64,000 nucleotides of DNA from Asanoa iriomotensis (lineage in GTDB: Bacteria; Actinomycetota; Actinomycetes; Mycobacteriales; Micromonosporaceae): positions 1 through 64,000 of the forward strand of contig NZ_BONC01000032.1 of assembly GCF_016862515.1 (NCBI RefSeq). The letters run 5' to 3'. The notes under the pieces are model-generated. The model made no database searches and was not told where the DNA came from. It saw only the letters and a list, made by a program, of their open reading frames with translations. Of the stretch, positions 62,284 to 64,000 are shown in pieces. The number at the start of each line of letters is the position of its first letter. Positions within the stretch are counted from its first letter, which is position 1. Made by a program: the position numbers and the translations under genes.

Positions 62284-64000
62284 ATGAGACGTACCCGACT
62301 CGCGGCCGCCGCCCTCGCGGCGGCCCTGTTCACGATGGGTTGGCAGGTGCCGGCGCAGGCCGCCGGCGGCCCCAACCTCGCGCTCGGCAAGACCGCCTCG
62401 GCCAGCTCGACCAACGGCGGCTTCGGCGCCGGCAACCTCAACGACGGCAACGCTGGCAGCTACTGGGAGAGCTCCGGCGCGCTGCCACAGTGGGCGCAGG
62501 TCGACCTCGGCGCCAGCACGGCGATCGACCAGGTCGTGCTCAAGCTGCCCGGCGGCTGGGGCGCCCGCAACCAGACGGTCACCCTCCAGGGCAGCACCAA
62601 CGGCAGCACGTTCAGCACGCTCGTCGCCGCCACCTCCTACGCGTTCAACCCGGGCAGCGGCAACGCCGTGACGATCAACTTCACCGCGTCGACCACCCGG
62701 TACGTGCGGGCCAGCATCTCGGCCAACACCGGCTGGGGCGCGGCGCAGCTGTCCGAGCTGGAGATCTACGGCGCCGGCTCCGGCGGCACCGGCAACCTCG
62801 CACAGGGCCGGCCGACGGCCGAGAGCGGTCACGCCGACGTCTACGGCTCCGGCAACGTCGTCGACGGCAACCAGGGCACCTACTGGGAGAGCGCGAACAA
62901 CGCGTTCCCGCAGTTCGTCCAGGTCGACCTCGGCAGCGCGCAGACGGTCGACCGGGTCGTGCTCAAGCTGCCCGCCTCCGGTTGGGGCACCCGCACGCAG
63001 ACGCTGAGCGTGTCCGGCAGCACCAACGGGACGTCGTTCACCACGCTGGTCGGGTCGCAGACCTACACGTTCAACCCCGCCGTGGCCGGCAACTCGGTCA
63101 CGATCACCTTCACCCAGGCCAGCACGCGGTACGTGCGGATCACCATCACGGCCAACAGCGGGTGGCCGGCGGGCCAGCTCTCCGAGCTCGAGGTGTACGG
63201 CCCCGGCGGGCCACCGCCGACCGACACGACGCCGCCGAGCGTCCCGGGCACGCTGTCGTACACCGTGTCGGGCACGATGATCACCCTCAACTGGGGTGCC
63301 TCCACGGACAACTCCGGCGGGAGCGGGCTGGCCGGCTACAACGTCTACCGCGACGGCACTCTGATCGCGACCGCCGGCACCGGCACGTCCTACCAGGACA
63401 CGCAGCCCGCGACCGCGACGGTGAGCTACTTCGTGCGGGCCCGGGACAACGCCGGCAACCTGTCCGGCAACAGCAACACGGTGACCCGGACCGGCACCCA
63501 GCCCGGCGACACCATGCCGCCGAGCGTGCCGGGCACGCTGTCCTACACCGTGAGCGGCACGACCATCACCCTCAACTGGGGCGCGTCCACCGACACCGGT
63601 GGCAGCGGGCTGGCCGGCTACAACGTCTACCGCAACGGCGCGCAGATCGCGACCGCCGGCACCGGCACGTCCTACCAGGACACCCAGCCGGCGACGGCCA
63701 CGGTTTCCTACTTCGTGCGGGCCCGGGACAACGCCGGCAACCTGTCCGGCAACAGCAACACCGTGACCCGGACGGGCACCCAGCCGCCCGGCTGCACCAA
63801 CGTCGCGCCCGGCAAGACGATGACCGCGACCGGCTCGACGTTCACCTTCACACCCGAGAAGGCCAACGACGGGCAGGTCGGCACCTACTGGGAGGGCGCG
63901 GCGAGCTACCCGCAGGACCTGACCGTCGCGCTCGGCGCCAACCACGTCGTCACGGGCGTCAACGTCAAGCTCAACCCGGACGCCGCCTGGGGCACCCGTA
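62284..64000 (+). CDS. secreted discoidin/FN3 multidomain carbohydrate-binding protein (3' end beyond window)
   Basis: An incomplete gene with 572 codons in the window. A signal peptide (RRTRLAAAALAAALF, cleavage near QAA at about 26) is followed by two F5/8 type C (discoidin/CBM32-like) domains at about 28-167 and 173-307 (SYWESSG and TYWESAN motifs), two fibronectin type III domains at about 315-405 and 410-500, and the start of a third discoidin domain (TYWEGAA). Such modules are common on secreted polysaccharide-degrading enzymes, so a catalytic domain probably lies beyond the end. ATG at 62284 with AAGGA five bases ahead. Confidence 0.93.
   Translation, partial: MRRTRLAAAALAAALFTMGWQVPAQAAGGPNLALGKTASASSTNGGFGAGNLNDGNAGSYWESSGALPQWAQVDLGASTAIDQVVLKLPGGWGARNQTVTLQGSTNGSTFSTLVAATSYAFNPGSGNAVTINFTASTTRYVRASISANTGWGAAQLSELEIYGAGSGGTGNLAQGRPTAESGHADVYGSGNVVDGNQGTYWESANNAFPQFVQVDLGSAQTVDRVVLKLPASGWGTRTQTLSVSGSTNGTSFTTLVGSQTYTFNPAVAGNSVTITFTQASTRYVRITITANSGWPAGQLSELEVYGPGGPPPTDTTPPSVPGTLSYTVSGTMITLNWGASTDNSGGSGLAGYNVYRDGTLIATAGTGTSYQDTQPATATVSYFVRARDNAGNLSGNSNTVTRTGTQPGDTMPPSVPGTLSYTVSGTTITLNWGASTDTGGSGLAGYNVYRNGAQIATAGTGTSYQDTQPATATVSYFVRARDNAGNLSGNSNTVTRTGTQPPGCTNVAPGKTMTATGSTFTFTPEKANDGQVGTYWEGAASYPQDLTVALGANHVVTGVNVKLNPDAAWGTR
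63231..63782 (+). repeat. tandem near-identical FN3-coding repeats
   Basis: The segments 63231-63500 and 63516-63782 are almost the same at the DNA level, with a 3-base length difference and scattered changes; both encode one FN3 domain. Recent duplication or gene conversion is implied. Confidence 0.85.

Noticed and set aside
61948-63945. Minus-strand open frame opposite the discoidin protein
   Set aside because: Repetitive Gly/Arg/Val shadow generated by the domain repeats; the plus strand has a signal peptide, ribosome site and domains.

Overview
The window is about 70 percent G+C with dense gene packing, GTG/TTG starts, several leaderless-looking starts and typical actinobacterial families (DUF3145, DUF3052, a FasR-type regulator, homodimeric AceE, one-Cys AhpE-like peroxiredoxin). 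The fatty-acid gene order fasR-fabD-fabH-acpP-fabF-accD and a long FabD with a C-terminal extension point to the Actinomycetota, most likely Micromonosporaceae; the family is an inference from remembered gene content, not from a search.

Layout. 0-12.1 kb: alpha/beta hydrolase; a GNAT plus enolase-superfamily pair (N-succinylamino-acid racemase or o-succinylbenzoate synthase); a coupled GT2/GT-C-like envelope glycosylation pair; a GH3 lipoprotein; DUF3145; a methyltransferase/TetR pair; and a voltage-gated-channel-like protein with an EF-hand-like loop. 12.1-21 kb: a GHKL ATPase, a methyltransferase and the fatty-acid operon with its probable activator FasR. 21-32.3 kb: PAP2 phosphatase, orphan histidine kinase, YmcC-like protein, TetR, an anchored secreted protein, gltX with a remarkable palindromic leader, an MFS/GH1 sugar pair, an AlkZ-like protein and an APH-like kinase. 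32.3-38.5 kb: looser, lower-density DNA with small unknown genes, an HNH-like zinc protein, a decayed gene, an XRE regulator and dispersed repeats. 38.5-49.1 kb: a segment bounded by two inverted tRNA-Val(UAC) genes, holding a channel-like/GGCT fusion, aceE, YjbQ, a fused 2-oxoacid dehydrogenase E1, DUF3052 and a peroxiredoxin. 49.1-57 kb: DinB/ArsR/SRPBCC/VOC around a perfect 40-bp palindrome, then a scrap zone with a SIR2 remnant, a gene broken by TGA and direct repeats. 57-64 kb: PEP-mutase-like enzyme, TetR/MMPL efflux pair with a double operator, TetR/DUF1905, a deletion scar joining two truncated divergent genes, and the start of a large secreted carbohydrate-binding protein that runs off the window.

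How genes work together. The fab operon makes malonyl-ACP (FabD), starts (FabH) and elongates (FabF) chains on AcpP, with AccD supplying carboxyltransferase activity; FasR is expected to act at the palindrome between fasR and fabD. AceE feeds acetyl-CoA to the same pathway. Several regulators sit next to textbook-quality palindromes (ArsR at 49776-49815, TetR at 57798-57834, TetR at 61493-61548), so their autoregulation can be proposed with some confidence. The most unusual items are the 30-bp-period palindrome array ahead of gltX, the channel-like/gamma-glutamylcyclotransferase fusion at 40083-41621, and the FabD C-terminal lipoyl-like domain without a lysine. All family calls were made by reading; no database search was run.
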